This document shows, piece after piece, positions 17,246-26,903 of a stretch of DNA of 64,000 nt. The DNA is taken from positions 2,836,372 to 2,900,371 of the forward strand of contig CP070643.1 in NCBI GenBank assembly GCA_020354125.1, read 5' to 3'. The notes below the pieces were generated by a model. It ran no database searches, was not told where the DNA came from, and saw only the letters and a program-made list of their open reading frames with translations. Position numbers and translations under genes: made by a program. Every line of letters starts with the position of its first letter. Position 1 is the first letter of the stretch. Source of the stretch: Betaproteobacteria bacterium. Lineage in GTDB: Bacteria > Pseudomonadota > Gammaproteobacteria > Burkholderiales > Eutrophovitaceae.

Positions 17246-18715
17246 CTAGAATTCGTACATGAGTTCCAGTTCCGCGTAATAGGCATCGTCGGCGTCGTCA
17301 TCGAAAGCGCTGCCGGGGCGGAAATGACCGAAGATGAGGCTGCCCTTGTAATGCGGCTTGATGCGATATCCCGCGATCAAGTCGACGCCGTATCCGATGT
17401 CGGTGCTGCGGCCGTTGGGGTCTTTGCGCAACTCCCAGTCGCGCACCTGCGTGCTGGCCTCGACCTGGCGGTAATTGTGGTAGACAAGGTCCAGTGACGT
17501 GCTCTTTGTCGGCCGGATGCCAACACCGGCGCTGGCAATCTGCAGATTGCTCAGCTCGGGATCGACCGTCTCGCCGTAGTACTTGAGGCGGATCAGGCCG
17601 TTCAGTCTCGCAGTGTTGTCCTGTAAACCCGTCTGCCGGAAGTTGCCGTCGCGGCCATCGTCAGGTTCGGCGTCGCCGCTGCCGTAGGCATAGCCCAAGG
17701 TGATCGAGGGATCGAACGCAACATCGAATACGTAAGTTCCGCCGACATCGACGCCGTAGGCACGGATGTCGTTTGAATCCGATTCTCCCCACAGGTAGGC
17801 GAGGTTCAACCAGTAATCGAGGTCGTCCAGCAGTTCGCCTCCGGAGTACAAGCCGAGGTAGAGCCTGTCCTCGTCGTTGTCGCGCCGGTCGTTCTGGCCA
17901 AGCAGGTACAAATCGGCTCGCTGGTCCTTGTTTGCCGCAAACAGGCCGCGAAGCAAATAGTTGTCGACCTTGTCGAACTCCTGATCGTTGAGCAGGTCAC
18001 GGTCGTTGCGGCGTGCCGCGGAAACTTCGCCGGCAAAACGCGAAATGTGGTGAAACAGACGGATGCCATCGAGTTCTTCGTCGGCCAACCACTCGCGTTC
18101 ATCGCGGAAGCGCTGCCGCCCGAGCTTGACCGTCGCGCCATCGGGCAGCCCGGAAAAGGACAAGAAGGCCTGTTTTATCTGCAACCGCTTCTCGTCGTCC
18201 TTCAGGTCCCGGTCATCGTCGATGAACAGATAGGACGCCTCGACGTTGAGGTAGGCCTGTACGGTCTCTTTGGGCATGTAGGAGAGCGACATCGACAGAC
18301 GGGGCTCCACGCTTGTCTCGTCCTTTTGCTTGTCGAGGTCGAGATCGAAGTTCTCCTCCCGCTCTGCTTCGAGTTCGGCCTTGGCACCGAAGCTCAGGTC
18401 GGGTGTGAGCCGGAAGCGGGTTGCGGGAGGGGAGTCGAAATCAAAGTCTGCGTCGGAGCGGCGCGCGCGTTCTTCAGCCGCGTTCATCGGAAGCAAGCGC
18501 CCGGAAAATTTTTCGTCTCCGGCTTCAAGTGTGTCGTTCCGGTTCCCGGGTGCTGCGTCCTGCGCCTGCGGCGGACCGGCGCAGGCCGCCAGGGTGGACA
18601 TGAGCGCGAGCGTGCAAGCTGCAATCAGAAGCGATGCGGCCGACCCGCATCGCGAAAAAGAACAGCCCGGGCCCGGCTGCAAGCTCAGACGCGTTGTCAC
18701 GCGTTCGAAGCCCAC
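17246..18715 (-). CDS. Outer-membrane beta-barrel, alginate-export (AlgE)-like
   Basis: A 489-residue protein with an N-terminal signal containing a lipobox-like LAACAG near residue 46. An Asp/Glu-rich region (about 88-140) precedes many alternating aromatic strands (QAYLNVEASYLFID; VKLGRQRFRDEREWLADEELDGIRLFH; YWLNLAYLWGE; GVDLIAGYRIKPHYKGSLIFG) and a terminal Tyr-Glu-Phe typical of barrels. GRQ-F--ERE-L---E-DG matches the Alginate_exp family. It is the last gene of the operon and overlaps the kinase gene by 19 bp. Expected role: polysaccharide pore in the outer membrane. The long leader before the hydrophobic segment leaves the start uncertain. Confidence 0.75.
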   Translation of the reverse strand: MGFERVTTRLSLQPGPGCSFSRCGSAASLLIAACTLALMSTLAACAGPPQAQDAAPGNRNDTLEAGDEKFSGRLLPMNAAEERARRSDADFDFDSPPATRFRLTPDLSFGAKAELEAEREENFDLDLDKQKDETSVEPRLSMSLSYMPKETVQAYLNVEASYLFIDDDRDLKDDEKRLQIKQAFLSFSGLPDGATVKLGRQRFRDEREWLADEELDGIRLFHHISRFAGEVSAARRNDRDLLNDQEFDKVDNYLLRGLFAANKDQRADLYLLGQNDRRDNDEDRLYLGLYSGGELLDDLDYWLNLAYLWGESDSNDIRAYGVDVGGTYVFDVAFDPSITLGYAYGSGDAEPDDGRDGNFRQTGLQDNTARLNGLIRLKYYGETVDPELSNLQIASAGVGIRPTKSTSLDLVYHNYRQVEASTQVRDWELRKDPNGRSTDIGYGVDLIAGYRIKPHYKGSLIFGHFRPGSAFDDDADDAYYAELELMYEF

Positions 18716-20040
18716 CGTCCCTTCGATTGCACAGCCGCATCATTGAGTATTTCCCGCGCCCTTGCCAGCAGGGCCCCGATCAACTCCGGCCAACCAGTCT
18801 CCCGGTATCGGAAGGGCTCGGCGGCGCGGTAAAAAAGGCCGATGGCGGTATGGAATGCCACCGCGGCGGCGCCGGGCAGGTTGCGTTGCCGGCCGTAACC
18901 ACGGGTCAGGGCATCGCGGTAACGGTCGATTTGTCCGGAGCAGGGGGCGCCGCGCAACGCCAAGCGCTCGAGATGGGCGAGGAACAGACCGAAATCGGCG
19001 GCCGGGTCGCCGAGGTGGGCCCAATCGAGGTCGAGGATCGTGGCCCGGCCATCATTGTCGATGAGGATCTGCTCGGCATTGAAGTCGCCGTGCAGTGCCG
19101 CCGGTAAGAATGGCGTGTGGTCCAGTCGCACCGCAAGGTCTTGTGCCAGGGACGCGGCGACGGCGTTCAGTTCCGGACACAGTTGCCCGATGGTCCCGGC
19201 CTGTGCCCGCAGGCGTGCACGCACTGTGTCCCGGGTGCGCCTTGGCAGGTTGCCCGGTCTCTGTGCATGCAATCCGGCAAGTGCGGCACCGGCCAGCTCG
19301 AGTGCCTGGGTCCGCTGGTTGTCAGCGGTATCCGGACCTGACAGCAGCGTTTGCAGCGTCGAGCCAGGCTGCCAGTCGAAGGCCAGTACCCGGTGTGTGT
19401 CGAGATGGCCGGTGCAAGGCGCCAGGTGCGACGCGCCGGCGGAGGCAAATGCCTGCACGGCATGCAGGGCCGTGCGGTAACCGGGTGCGTCGTAGAACTT
19501 GACGACCGCCCGCCGTCCTTCCGGTGTATCCAGCCGGGCGACATAGCGGCGCTCCGGCTTGTAGCGCAGGGTCTGCAGGGTCGCCTCGGCGTAGTCAGGC
19601 TGCTTGTACAACAGCCGCCGCAGCATGTTGCCGCGCGGTTGCGGTGATGCCAGACGCTCCAGTCCTTTGAGCCGGCGGTCCGCGGGGAAGGTATAGACGA
19701 CCGTGTCAATGTCCTCGAGTATCACCATGCTGTTGTGCGCCAGGGAGGATTTTCCCTGCGCCATCTCGCGAGCCTTCGGCAGCTTGGACGCGGCGTCGGG
19801 GCCGTAGGCGGCGGCGTAACAAAGCAGCTCTCCTGGACAATCCGCTTTGCTGATCCGGAATCCCACCAGGCACCGCGTGCCCGGCTTGTAGTGGGCGTAG
19901 TAAGGCGACAGTCGCTCGATACCGATGGCCGGATCCTTGGCCCGCCATGCGGCAGCCAGGGCCTCGGCATCCAGCACGGTGGCCAGCCCGGGCATGCTGT
20001 GCTCCCGCCCGACCAGCTTGCTGTCGGCGCGACTCAGCAT
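18697..20040 (-). CDS. Aminoglycoside-phosphotransferase/choline-kinase-like kinase
   Basis: A 447-residue protein with the APH fold. The C-terminal half has the catalytic loop LHGDFNAEQIL (HGDxxxxQ) and the metal site LDLDWAHLGDPAADFGLF. The N-terminal lobe contains a second APH-like segment (about 50-130, YKPGTRCLVGF), with a repeated feel at about 155-190 (YKPERRYVARL). No signal peptide, so cytoplasmic. In a glycan operon it probably phosphorylates a sugar or lipid carrier rather than an antibiotic; substrate cannot be told from sequence. Confidence 0.75.
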   Translation of the reverse strand: MLSRADSKLVGREHSMPGLATVLDAEALAAAWRAKDPAIGIERLSPYYAHYKPGTRCLVGFRISKADCPGELLCYAAAYGPDAASKLPKAREMAQGKSSLAHNSMVILEDIDTVVYTFPADRRLKGLERLASPQPRGNMLRRLLYKQPDYAEATLQTLRYKPERRYVARLDTPEGRRAVVKFYDAPGYRTALHAVQAFASAGASHLAPCTGHLDTHRVLAFDWQPGSTLQTLLSGPDTADNQRTQALELAGAALAGLHAQRPGNLPRRTRDTVRARLRAQAGTIGQLCPELNAVAASLAQDLAVRLDHTPFLPAALHGDFNAEQILIDNDGRATILDLDWAHLGDPAADFGLFLAHLERLALRGAPCSGQIDRYRDALTRGYGRQRNLPGAAAVAFHTAIGLFYRAAEPFRYRETGWPELIGALLARAREILNDAAVQSKGRWASNA

Positions 20041-20095
20041 GGCTCGGGTTCTCTCAGGCTGGCGCCCGGACGCTCAACTATCAAGTGCACGCCGC

Positions 20096-21979
20096 TCATC
20101 GACTTGCCAGCCGTTGCAAGGCGGGGTAAGCGCCGGCCTGCTCGGTCTGCTCGTCGTATTGTTCGAGGTAGCTTTTTCGATAGAAGCCGTTGTGACGCAT
20201 CAATTCCTCGTGGCTGCCCGACGCTTCGATGTGCCGGTCACGAATCACCAGGATGCGGTCAAAGCCCCGTGAAGCGAGCAGGTCATGCGTTACGAGCACG
20301 GCGGTCTTGCCGGCGGAACACCGTTGCAGCGCTCTGACCACCTCGGCGCGATTGATGTTGTCGAGACCGCGGGTAGGTTCGTCGAGCAGCATGACTGGCG
20401 CATTGCGGATCACGGCCCGGGCGATGGCGATGCGCTGGAGTTGGCCGCCCGAGAGCGTGGCGCCGCGTTCGCCAATCACCGTGTTGTAACCGTCCGGCAG
20501 TTGCATGATGAAATCGTGCGCATTGGCCAGACGCGCGGCCCGTTCCACTGCCGCGGAATTCGCCTCGAGGTCGCCATAGGCAATATTGTCACCGATGCTA
20601 ACGGCAAACAGCACGCTGTCCTGCAGCACTATGCTGAACTGGCGGCGCAGCGAATCGACGCGGTAGTCGCGGATATCCCGGCCGTCCAGCAGAATACGGC
20701 CGCTGTCCGTGTCGTAGAGCCGTAGCATGAGCGCCAGGAGGGTCGATTTGCCGGCGCCCGACGCCCCGACCAGGGCTACCCGCTGTCCTGGCTCAATGGC
20801 GAATTCGATATCGGAAAGCACCGGTTGGCGCTGGCCGTAGCTGAAGCACACGTGATCGAAGCGAATGCGACCTTTGATTGGCCCCGCCTCCACGGCACCC
20901 GGACGGTCCCGGATATCCAGCGGGGTATCCAGGACTTCGAGTATGCGCTCGCCGGAAGCAGTGGCGCGCGCGATGCGCGTCAGGTATTTGACTACCTGTC
21001 GCATCGGACGAAACATGAACTGGAGATAGGTGATGAACAGGATCAGGGTCCCGGGCGTAATTGCCCCCGTGACCACCAGGTAAACACCGCGCCACAGGAC
21101 CAGCCCCTTGGCCACCACCAGGATGATGTCGACCTTTGTCTCCAGGCCGGCGGCCAGGCGCTGTGCCTTTGCGCCGTGCTTGAGGCTCTTTCGGTTCTGA
21201 CGGGCGAAGACCTTTTCCTGCAAGGAACCGAGTGACAGCGCCTGCACATACTTGATCGCCCCGATCACTTCGGCGGTCGCTGCGGCGAGCGCTCCGTCGC
21301 GCCTGCGCTGCTCTCTGACCACTTGCTGTACCGCGCGACTGGTCCGGGCCGAGGTCAGGTAGAAAAGGGGCAACACCGCGACCGGGATCAGTGCCAGTTG
21401 CCAGTCAAACCACAGCATGATGCCTATCATTGTGGTCATGGTGATCAGATTGGCGGCCAGCGGCAGGAGCGCCGTGACCGCCGTATCGCGCAGTCGCTCC
21501 ACATCGTAGGTGAAGCGTGTTACCAGATCGCCGCTTTTCGCCTGGTGGTGATATCTGAGCGACAACTGCTGCAGGTGGCGGAACAGCCGGGCCCGGACAT
21601 CGGTGACGATGCGGGTCGCGGCGACGGCCATGCCAACACGCGAATAGTATTCGCTGACTGCCCGCAGCACGGTGAGAATGATCAGCGCCACCACCATTGA
21701 TCCCAAAAGCACGCCCGGCCCGGCGAGGAAACCAGGTGCCTCAAGTGCCGTGGTCGTGTCGGAGCCAGCGGTCGGGGCCTGCGGCATGATGATCCAGTCG
21801 AACATCAGTTTCAGCGGCCAGGGCTCAAGGACCCGGACGGCGATGGAAAACAGCAGAACCAGCAACGACAGGCCGATCATCGCCCTCTGCTGTCTGATCT
21901 GTGGCCAGAACGCCCTTCCCAGGTGTCGCAAGCCCGGGATGATCTCCCGGAACGGGACTGTTCTGCGTGACCCTGCCAT
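20096..21979 (-). CDS. ABC exporter, fused membrane and ATPase domains (MsbA-like)
   Basis: A 627-residue half-transporter. Six membrane helices span about 40-310. The ATPase follows with Walker A GASGAGKSTL, signature LSGGQLQRIAIARAV and Walker B VMLLDEPTRGLD, then the switch His in VLVTHDLL. I chose the ATG at 21979: it lies 4 bp after the glycosyltransferase stop with an AAGAG site, whereas the longer frame runs into that gene. Homodimers of this family flip lipids, glycolipids or peptides across the inner membrane. A lipid-linked glycan made by the neighbouring glycosyltransferases is the likely cargo (inference). Confidence 0.85.
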   Translation of the reverse strand: MAGSRRTVPFREIIPGLRHLGRAFWPQIRQQRAMIGLSLLVLLFSIAVRVLEPWPLKLMFDWIIMPQAPTAGSDTTTALEAPGFLAGPGVLLGSMVVALIILTVLRAVSEYYSRVGMAVAATRIVTDVRARLFRHLQQLSLRYHHQAKSGDLVTRFTYDVERLRDTAVTALLPLAANLITMTTMIGIMLWFDWQLALIPVAVLPLFYLTSARTSRAVQQVVREQRRRDGALAAATAEVIGAIKYVQALSLGSLQEKVFARQNRKSLKHGAKAQRLAAGLETKVDIILVVAKGLVLWRGVYLVVTGAITPGTLILFITYLQFMFRPMRQVVKYLTRIARATASGERILEVLDTPLDIRDRPGAVEAGPIKGRIRFDHVCFSYGQRQPVLSDIEFAIEPGQRVALVGASGAGKSTLLALMLRLYDTDSGRILLDGRDIRDYRVDSLRRQFSIVLQDSVLFAVSIGDNIAYGDLEANSAAVERAARLANAHDFIMQLPDGYNTVIGERGATLSGGQLQRIAIARAVIRNAPVMLLDEPTRGLDNINRAEVVRALQRCSAGKTAVLVTHDLLASRGFDRILVIRDRHIEASGSHEELMRHNGFYRKSYLEQYDEQTEQAGAYPALQRLASR

Positions 21980-21983
21980 GCTC

Positions 21984-23201
21984 TTATGACGTGCGCCGGT
22001 TACTGAAATCAATGACGCGGGTTCCCGCCGGCGCAAGGACCTGCTCATACACGCTCAACCAGTTGTCACGTTCGCGCTCGGGAGAGAGATCCCGCAGTGC
22101 CTTGCGGCGCGCCGCTTCCCCGAGTCGCTGCTGCAATGGCTTGTCCGTGGCCAGCCGCTCCAGGTTCTCGATCAGGTCTGCAGTATTTGCCGGGCGTACC
22201 ACCAGTGCGTCCTGCTCGTGTTCGAGGATCTCGCCGATGGCGTCGGCACTCGAGCCGACTATCGCCTTGCCGGCGAGCATCGCCTCGATCAACGCATTGG
22301 GGCAGCCGTCTCGCAGCGAGGGGATGACAAAGATATCGGTCAGGTGGTGATATCCCAATGCCTGCTCGCGCGGCAGCCTGCCGGTCACGACGATGCGCTC
22401 TGCGATACCGCTGGCGCGGATGAACTCCTGCCAGTGCGCCTTTTCCTTCTCGATGAAATCGCCGACCAGCAGCAGCGTCAGGTCGATCCTTGGTGCCAGT
22501 TCGGCGCAGGCCCAGACGAGAAAGTCGATGCCTTTCTTGTCGCGCAGGTTGCCGAAGGTGCTGATGACCGTGCCGGCAAGCTCGACATCCGGTTCCGGTC
22601 TGTCGATCGTGTCGAAGTCGATCGGGGCGATCGAGTTCCAGAACGCGGCGGTGCGGTTGCGCACCGAGGGGGCCAGAATGTGCGCCCGCTGTTCGAGTTC
22701 CTGGCTCACGAAAGTCAGCCAGTCGGACTGCTCTAGCACCCAGTGAATCTGGCCGAACTGCTTGGTGTCGAAGACGTTGCGGTGAAGGTCTGCGCCACGG
22801 ATGCTGTTGATCGCAGGGCGGCCGACTTCCCTGGCGAGCAGAGTGGTGACGAAGCCCGTCTCGTTGACGTAGAAACCGTGGAAAACGTCGAACCGCTCCT
22901 GCTCGTGGAGCCGGCGCAGGGCCGCATAAACGTCGCTCATGAAGTCCTGGGTCGAAGCCGACCCGGTTCGCGACACTGACTCGTAGCGATGAACATGCAA
23001 TTGTTCCTCGATAGTCGTGTGAAAGCCCTTTCTGCCGGTCTCTGACCGTGTCGTGCTGGATCGCCGCGTGTGAAAAACCACCACGTGGATCTCGTGCCCC
23101 AGACTGGCCAGCAGCTTGCCGATGCGCTTGACTGACTCGCCCACGCCTCCGACGTCGGGCGGAAACTCGAGTGTTGTGATACAGATCTTCAGATTATCCA
23201 T
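21984..23201 (-). CDS. Family 4-type (GT-B) glycosyltransferase
   Basis: A 405-residue enzyme. The N-terminus (LKICITTLEFPPDVGGVGESVKRIGKLL) is the typical acceptor-side GT-B start. The C-terminal donor domain has FGNLRDKKGIDFLVWA, VTGRLPREQALGYHHLTDIFVIPSLRDGCPNALIEAMLAGKAIVGS, including the EAM nucleotide-sugar motif. The ATG at 23201 overlaps the upstream stop by 8 bp; the 63 extra upstream codons lie in another reading frame of the preceding gene. Donor and acceptor sugars are not readable. Confidence 0.85.
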   Translation of the reverse strand: MDNLKICITTLEFPPDVGGVGESVKRIGKLLASLGHEIHVVVFHTRRSSTTRSETGRKGFHTTIEEQLHVHRYESVSRTGSASTQDFMSDVYAALRRLHEQERFDVFHGFYVNETGFVTTLLAREVGRPAINSIRGADLHRNVFDTKQFGQIHWVLEQSDWLTFVSQELEQRAHILAPSVRNRTAAFWNSIAPIDFDTIDRPEPDVELAGTVISTFGNLRDKKGIDFLVWACAELAPRIDLTLLLVGDFIEKEKAHWQEFIRASGIAERIVVTGRLPREQALGYHHLTDIFVIPSLRDGCPNALIEAMLAGKAIVGSSADAIGEILEHEQDALVVRPANTADLIENLERLATDKPLQQRLGEAARRKALRDLSPERERDNWLSVYEQVLAPAGTRVIDFSNRRTS

Positions 23202-24369
23202 GGAAGCTTGCCTCGTTGATTTTTCCGCTGGCCGTTGAGTCGAGAAAGTCTTGCAATGCGCGCGTCGTGTTGGGCACGCCGTCGAGGTCGATCGCGGCCC
23301 GCACCGGAGTGCGATCCAGACAAGTGATGACTTTTTCGGCGAACACCGCCGGCACCAGGTCGTCCGCGCGAAGTACGTCGATGACGCCAAGCCGGCCGAG
23401 CTTTTCCACGCGCTCGACCTGGTCCATACCGCCGTTGTTGCCGCATCCCATCAGCAGCGCGCGCACGCCGGTCGCCAGGACGTTCATGGTCGTGTTGTAT
23501 CCGCCCATGCTGATCGACAGGGCGGCGCGGGAAAGCCGTTGGTGGAGTTCCGGGGTGAATCGTGCCACCCGGATGTTTTTCATCCCTGCGGCAAGCTGTT
23601 GCAGTCGGGCGGCCACATCGTCCGGGCAGAAGGGCCCAGTATAGAGCTCGATGCGGTGCGGAATGCTTTTGGCGAGTAGGGGCGCGGTGCGGACCACGGC
23701 TTCGGCCAATTCATGTCCGAAGCGGCCGCCTCCGATGCTCGCGATGATCGTGTCCTCGCGCCTTCCCTGGTTTCTCTCGACGGCGGGAACCACGTAGCCC
23801 GTGTAAATCACCCGGGCGCGGAGCTTGTCGAGCGCCGAGAATGACTCCCGCAACGATTGGAATCCGGGATCACTGTGCACCAGCAACAGGTCGAAATAGC
23901 GGTTCATCAGCTTCACGACCTTGCGTTCATAGGCGGCCTGATCCCGGCGCGCAACCAGAATGTCACGCAAACTGCAGACGATGCGCGCGCCACGGTCTCT
24001 GGCGCTTTCGAGCAGGGGTTGCAGTTCGGGACCGAACTGGCGCCGGCCAAATGGATAAAGCTCTACCACTACGGCATCGGGGGCGACGCGCTCGAGCGTG
24101 TCGAGCATGACAGCCCGGCGTTTGGCAAAGGTCTGCTCAAGGCTCAGGCCCGGATCGGCCGGCGTCAGCGTGGTGAACTCTGCATCGCTGCTGATTGCCG
24201 GCACCTGGACCATCCTGATGCCGGTCGGCACGGGGAGCTCGGGTATCAGTTCGCCGCCGTGGATGAAGTGTACTCTGAACCGTCGGCTTAGCCCCTCGGC
24301 GATTCGCAGGCTCCGGATGGTATGGCCGATGCCAAGGCTGCTCTGGCAATAGAAAAGAACTTTATTCAA
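23194..24369 (-). CDS. MurG/GT28-like glycosyltransferase
   Basis: A 391-residue GT-B protein. The N-terminal glycine loop is SSLGIGHTIRSLRIAEGL, as in the COG4671/MurG-like group. The C-terminal half has GGGRFGHELAEAVV, a phosphate-side motif SMGGYNTTMNVLATGVRALLMG and DQVERVEKLGRLG. It overlaps both neighbours by 8 bp, so translation is coupled. It is paralogous in layout to the next gene upstream (shared GHxxRxL and SMGGYN motifs). Specificity unknown. Confidence 0.75.
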   Translation of the reverse strand: MNKVLFYCQSSLGIGHTIRSLRIAEGLSRRFRVHFIHGGELIPELPVPTGIRMVQVPAISSDAEFTTLTPADPGLSLEQTFAKRRAVMLDTLERVAPDAVVVELYPFGRRQFGPELQPLLESARDRGARIVCSLRDILVARRDQAAYERKVVKLMNRYFDLLLVHSDPGFQSLRESFSALDKLRARVIYTGYVVPAVERNQGRREDTIIASIGGGRFGHELAEAVVRTAPLLAKSIPHRIELYTGPFCPDDVAARLQQLAAGMKNIRVARFTPELHQRLSRAALSISMGGYNTTMNVLATGVRALLMGCGNNGGMDQVERVEKLGRLGVIDVLRADDLVPAVFAEKVITCLDRTPVRAAIDLDGVPNTTRALQDFLDSTASGKINEASFHG

Positions 24370-25750
24370 CTATGGCCTTCTGCAGGCTGCCTACCGTGCC
24401 TTGGCGGCGCGCCTCAATCAGTTCTACCATGAACTGTTGGATTCGCAGCAGCCCGCCGAAGTCAACGATCTCCTGCGCACGGGGCGGGGATGCAGCCTGT
24501 TTGCTGACCCAGCGGCCGATCGCTTCCGGCGTGAGGTCTGCCGTGGGCAGGAAATCGACCAGCCCGAGTGACGCCAGGCGTTCGGCCCGGATCAGCTGTT
24601 CGCGCCGTGGCGCTGTGCGTGGCACGATCAGCGCATTTTTCCGGAGCGAGAGTATCTCGGAGAGCGAGTTGTAGCCCCCCATCGATACCACGTAGTCTGC
24701 TTGCATTAACAGGCGCATCGGCTCGGGGTGATATTCGAGCACCCGCAGCCGTGGCCTGCCCGCGGCATAGTCAAGAAGCTGGTTCCTGATGTTTGGTGGC
24801 ATGAAAGGGCCGGTCAGGACCACGGTGTTTATGCCACCGGGGAGCGCCGCTTCGCAGACCGTCTGCGCCAGCATAGCGCCATCCTGGCCGCCGCCAGCCA
24901 TGCACAGCAGCGTTTCACCGAGCGGAAGATTCATGCCGGCAATGCCTTGTCGGCAGCCCGTCGCGGGCGGGCTGTCCGGCTGGCGTTCGAGATAGCCGGT
25001 GTAGCGGAGCTTGGACGCGGTTTGCTTCGCAAAGCCGTATTCCTTCACCTGGTCGTAGACCCTCGGATCGCCGTATACCCAGACGGCATCGTAGTATTGC
25101 TGGACACATGCCTCGTTGCCACGGCGCCCCCACTCTGCTGCAACCGCATCCGGACTGTCGATGACATCGCGCAATCCGAGAACGCAGGTGGTGCTGCCTC
25201 GCGAACGCAGATATTGCAGCGAATCGTCCAGTTCGCCGTTGACCCCGCGGGGCACGTTGTCGACGATGAAAAATTCGGGGACAAAGGCCTCCAGCGCGCC
25301 ACGGATGATGTTGGAACGGATCGAGGTTAGTTCACCCATCGGCAGTTCCAGCGAGCGCGGCCGGTACTGTTCATTGCTCAGCTTGTGAATTGCCGGAAGC
25401 GTCACACAGTCCACACCCTTGGGCAGGGCCAGACCCCCCACGGTACTCGCGCCCGTGATCAGCAACACCCGCGCCCGCAACGTGGGCCCCGCCAGTGTTT
25501 GGGCGATTGTCAGGTTTCGCCGGACATGCCCGAGTCCCATGGTGTCGTGGGAGTAGAGCACGATTCGCGGGCCGGGCGAATGTCCGTCGGTCTTGAACAG
25601 CGGGACCACGCTGGAGCGCTTATCCTGCTGGCGCGGTAAAGCGCGGTGATTGGCAGACCAGGGTAAAACACGGGAAGAACCCGCATCGCCGTCAGGGCTG
25701 GCACCTGCTACCGCAGATACCGGTAGGCCGTCGTATGTAATTTTGTACAC
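24362..25750 (-). CDS. Second MurG/GT28-like glycosyltransferase, first gene of operon
   Basis: About 462 residues. The catalytic fold begins at VLYSHDTMGLGHVRRNLTIAQTL; further motifs are CMAGGGQDGAMLAQTV, VSMGGYNSLSEILSLRKNALIVP and EQLIRAERLASLG. Start choice: a GTG at 25750 has GGAAGGAG 10 bp upstream. A longer frame begins only at a TTG, and a GTG at 25609 would remove a nonconserved leader of about 47 residues. It resembles predicted glycosyltransferases of COG4671. It heads the six-gene operon running down to 17246. Confidence 0.75.
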   Translation of the reverse strand: MYKITYDGLPVSAVAGASPDGDAGSSRVLPWSANHRALPRQQDKRSSVVPLFKTDGHSPGPRIVLYSHDTMGLGHVRRNLTIAQTLAGPTLRARVLLITGASTVGGLALPKGVDCVTLPAIHKLSNEQYRPRSLELPMGELTSIRSNIIRGALEAFVPEFFIVDNVPRGVNGELDDSLQYLRSRGSTTCVLGLRDVIDSPDAVAAEWGRRGNEACVQQYYDAVWVYGDPRVYDQVKEYGFAKQTASKLRYTGYLERQPDSPPATGCRQGIAGMNLPLGETLLCMAGGGQDGAMLAQTVCEAALPGGINTVVLTGPFMPPNIRNQLLDYAAGRPRLRVLEYHPEPMRLLMQADYVVSMGGYNSLSEILSLRKNALIVPRTAPRREQLIRAERLASLGLVDFLPTADLTPEAIGRWVSKQAASPPRAQEIVDFGGLLRIQQFMVELIEARRQGTVGSLQKAIVE

Positions 25751-26315
25751 CTTGTATGGTCTCCTTCCGAGCGTGCACGGACGCAAGTCCAGTGCCCGCC
25801 GGTACAAATCGGGTGATCTCGCGCTACCTTGCTGTGTAAGCTGGCTGGCGGGCGGCTGTGTGCCGGTCAGGCGCGGTGAATGACGGCTGTCTTGTATTTG
25901 CTGCTGGGCGCTTTGCGCAGTGACCAGGCTTTCGGTTCGATTTCCCGCTTCGCGCCAGTTCGGTCACCAAACGGAGCTTGGGCTAACGGAAGTCGTGTGA
26001 ATACTATTTCGTCAGTGTTTTTGGCGCTTCGCACCGGAATCAGGTTCGCCATGCGCTGGCTACCTCCGTTTTGAACAAAAGAAAGAATGGGTTCCTTGTG
26101 TTTTCGGTACGGCCGACCGGAACTGTCGAACCGTTCTTGTCTCCTGAGCGCTGCTCTTAACTTCGGATGTATTTATGGGAAAAATTTCCCACGCACAGTG
26201 AAAAGTTACACCTGCTGGAATAAAAAGACAACAGATAAATGAATAATGTTTCTTGTGGCGCAGCGGCCCGGGTTCGCTGCCGGGCGCGGCCGCGCCGCTA
26301 CATTCTGGTTGACCG
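25751..26315. other. Intergenic region, no gene seen
   Basis: This stretch lies between the start of the glycan operon and the end of the RegA-like gene. It should hold the operon promoter. I see only short unsupported frames and a GC-rich palindromic run near 26270-26300 just after the regulator stop. Confidence 0.5.
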
Positions 26316-26903
26316 CTAGCGCGGCGGCGGGTACTTGGCGAGCTTGCGCTGCAGGGTGCGGCGGTGCATCCCGAGCGAGCGCGCCGTAGCCGAGACGTTG
26401 TTGTTTTGCAGCGCCAGAACCCTGTGGATGTGCTCCCATTCGAGCCGGTCCACCGACAAGGGTTGCTTGCAAGCAGCGTTCGCCATTCCCGCGCCGTCGT
26501 CGAAGTCATTGGCAAAAGAGTCGAGCACAATATTGGCGCTGGTTGGTTTGGCAAGGTAGTCCCACGCACCCTGCTTGACGGCGCTGACGGCGCAGGCCAG
26601 GCTTGGGTAGTGCGTTACCACCACGCACTTGACCTTGCGGTTGATGCTTGCAATGGATTGCATGACTCGACACGCGCCGTCCGGCGGTAACCGCTGGTCG
26701 ACAACGACGTAATCCGGACTAATAGTTTCAATAAGCTGAGTTGCTTCGCTGACGTTGCTGGCTACGGTAACTTCCATTCCCCGGGCGTTGCCGGCGCGGG
26801 CCAGTTCGGCACAGAAATAATCCTCGACGTCGGCGATCAGGAGCTTCGGCGACCGCGCAAAATCGCGCAATGTTGCTTCGGCGCAAAGTTGATCCATCTT
26901 CAT
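26316..26903 (-). CDS. RegA/PrrA/ActR-like response regulator with Fis-type HTH
   Basis: A 195-residue regulator from the ATG at 26903, which has GGGAGA close upstream; ATG 26897 has better spacing. The receiver domain shows the acidic pair in LLIADVEDYF, the phospho-acceptor Asp in VVVDQRLPPDG, a Thr in VVTHYP and Lys in YLAKPTS. The C-terminal Fis-type helix-turn-helix reads VSATARSLGMHRRTLQRKLAKYPPPR, the hallmark of the RegA/PrrA redox family, which controls respiration and related genes through a RegB-type sensor. No RegB-like sensor is adjacent. An FNR-type site lies in the divergent upstream region. Confidence 0.85.
   Translation of the reverse strand: MKMDQLCAEATLRDFARSPKLLIADVEDYFCAELARAGNARGMEVTVASNVSEATQLIETISPDYVVVDQRLPPDGACRVMQSIASINRKVKCVVVTHYPSLACAVSAVKQGAWDYLAKPTSANIVLDSFANDFDDGAGMANAACKQPLSVDRLEWEHIHRVLALQNNNVSATARSLGMHRRTLQRKLAKYPPPR

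Noticed and set aside
19735-20337. 200-codon + strand frame
   Set aside because: It overlaps the kinase and ABC genes in antisense and has no recognisable content.
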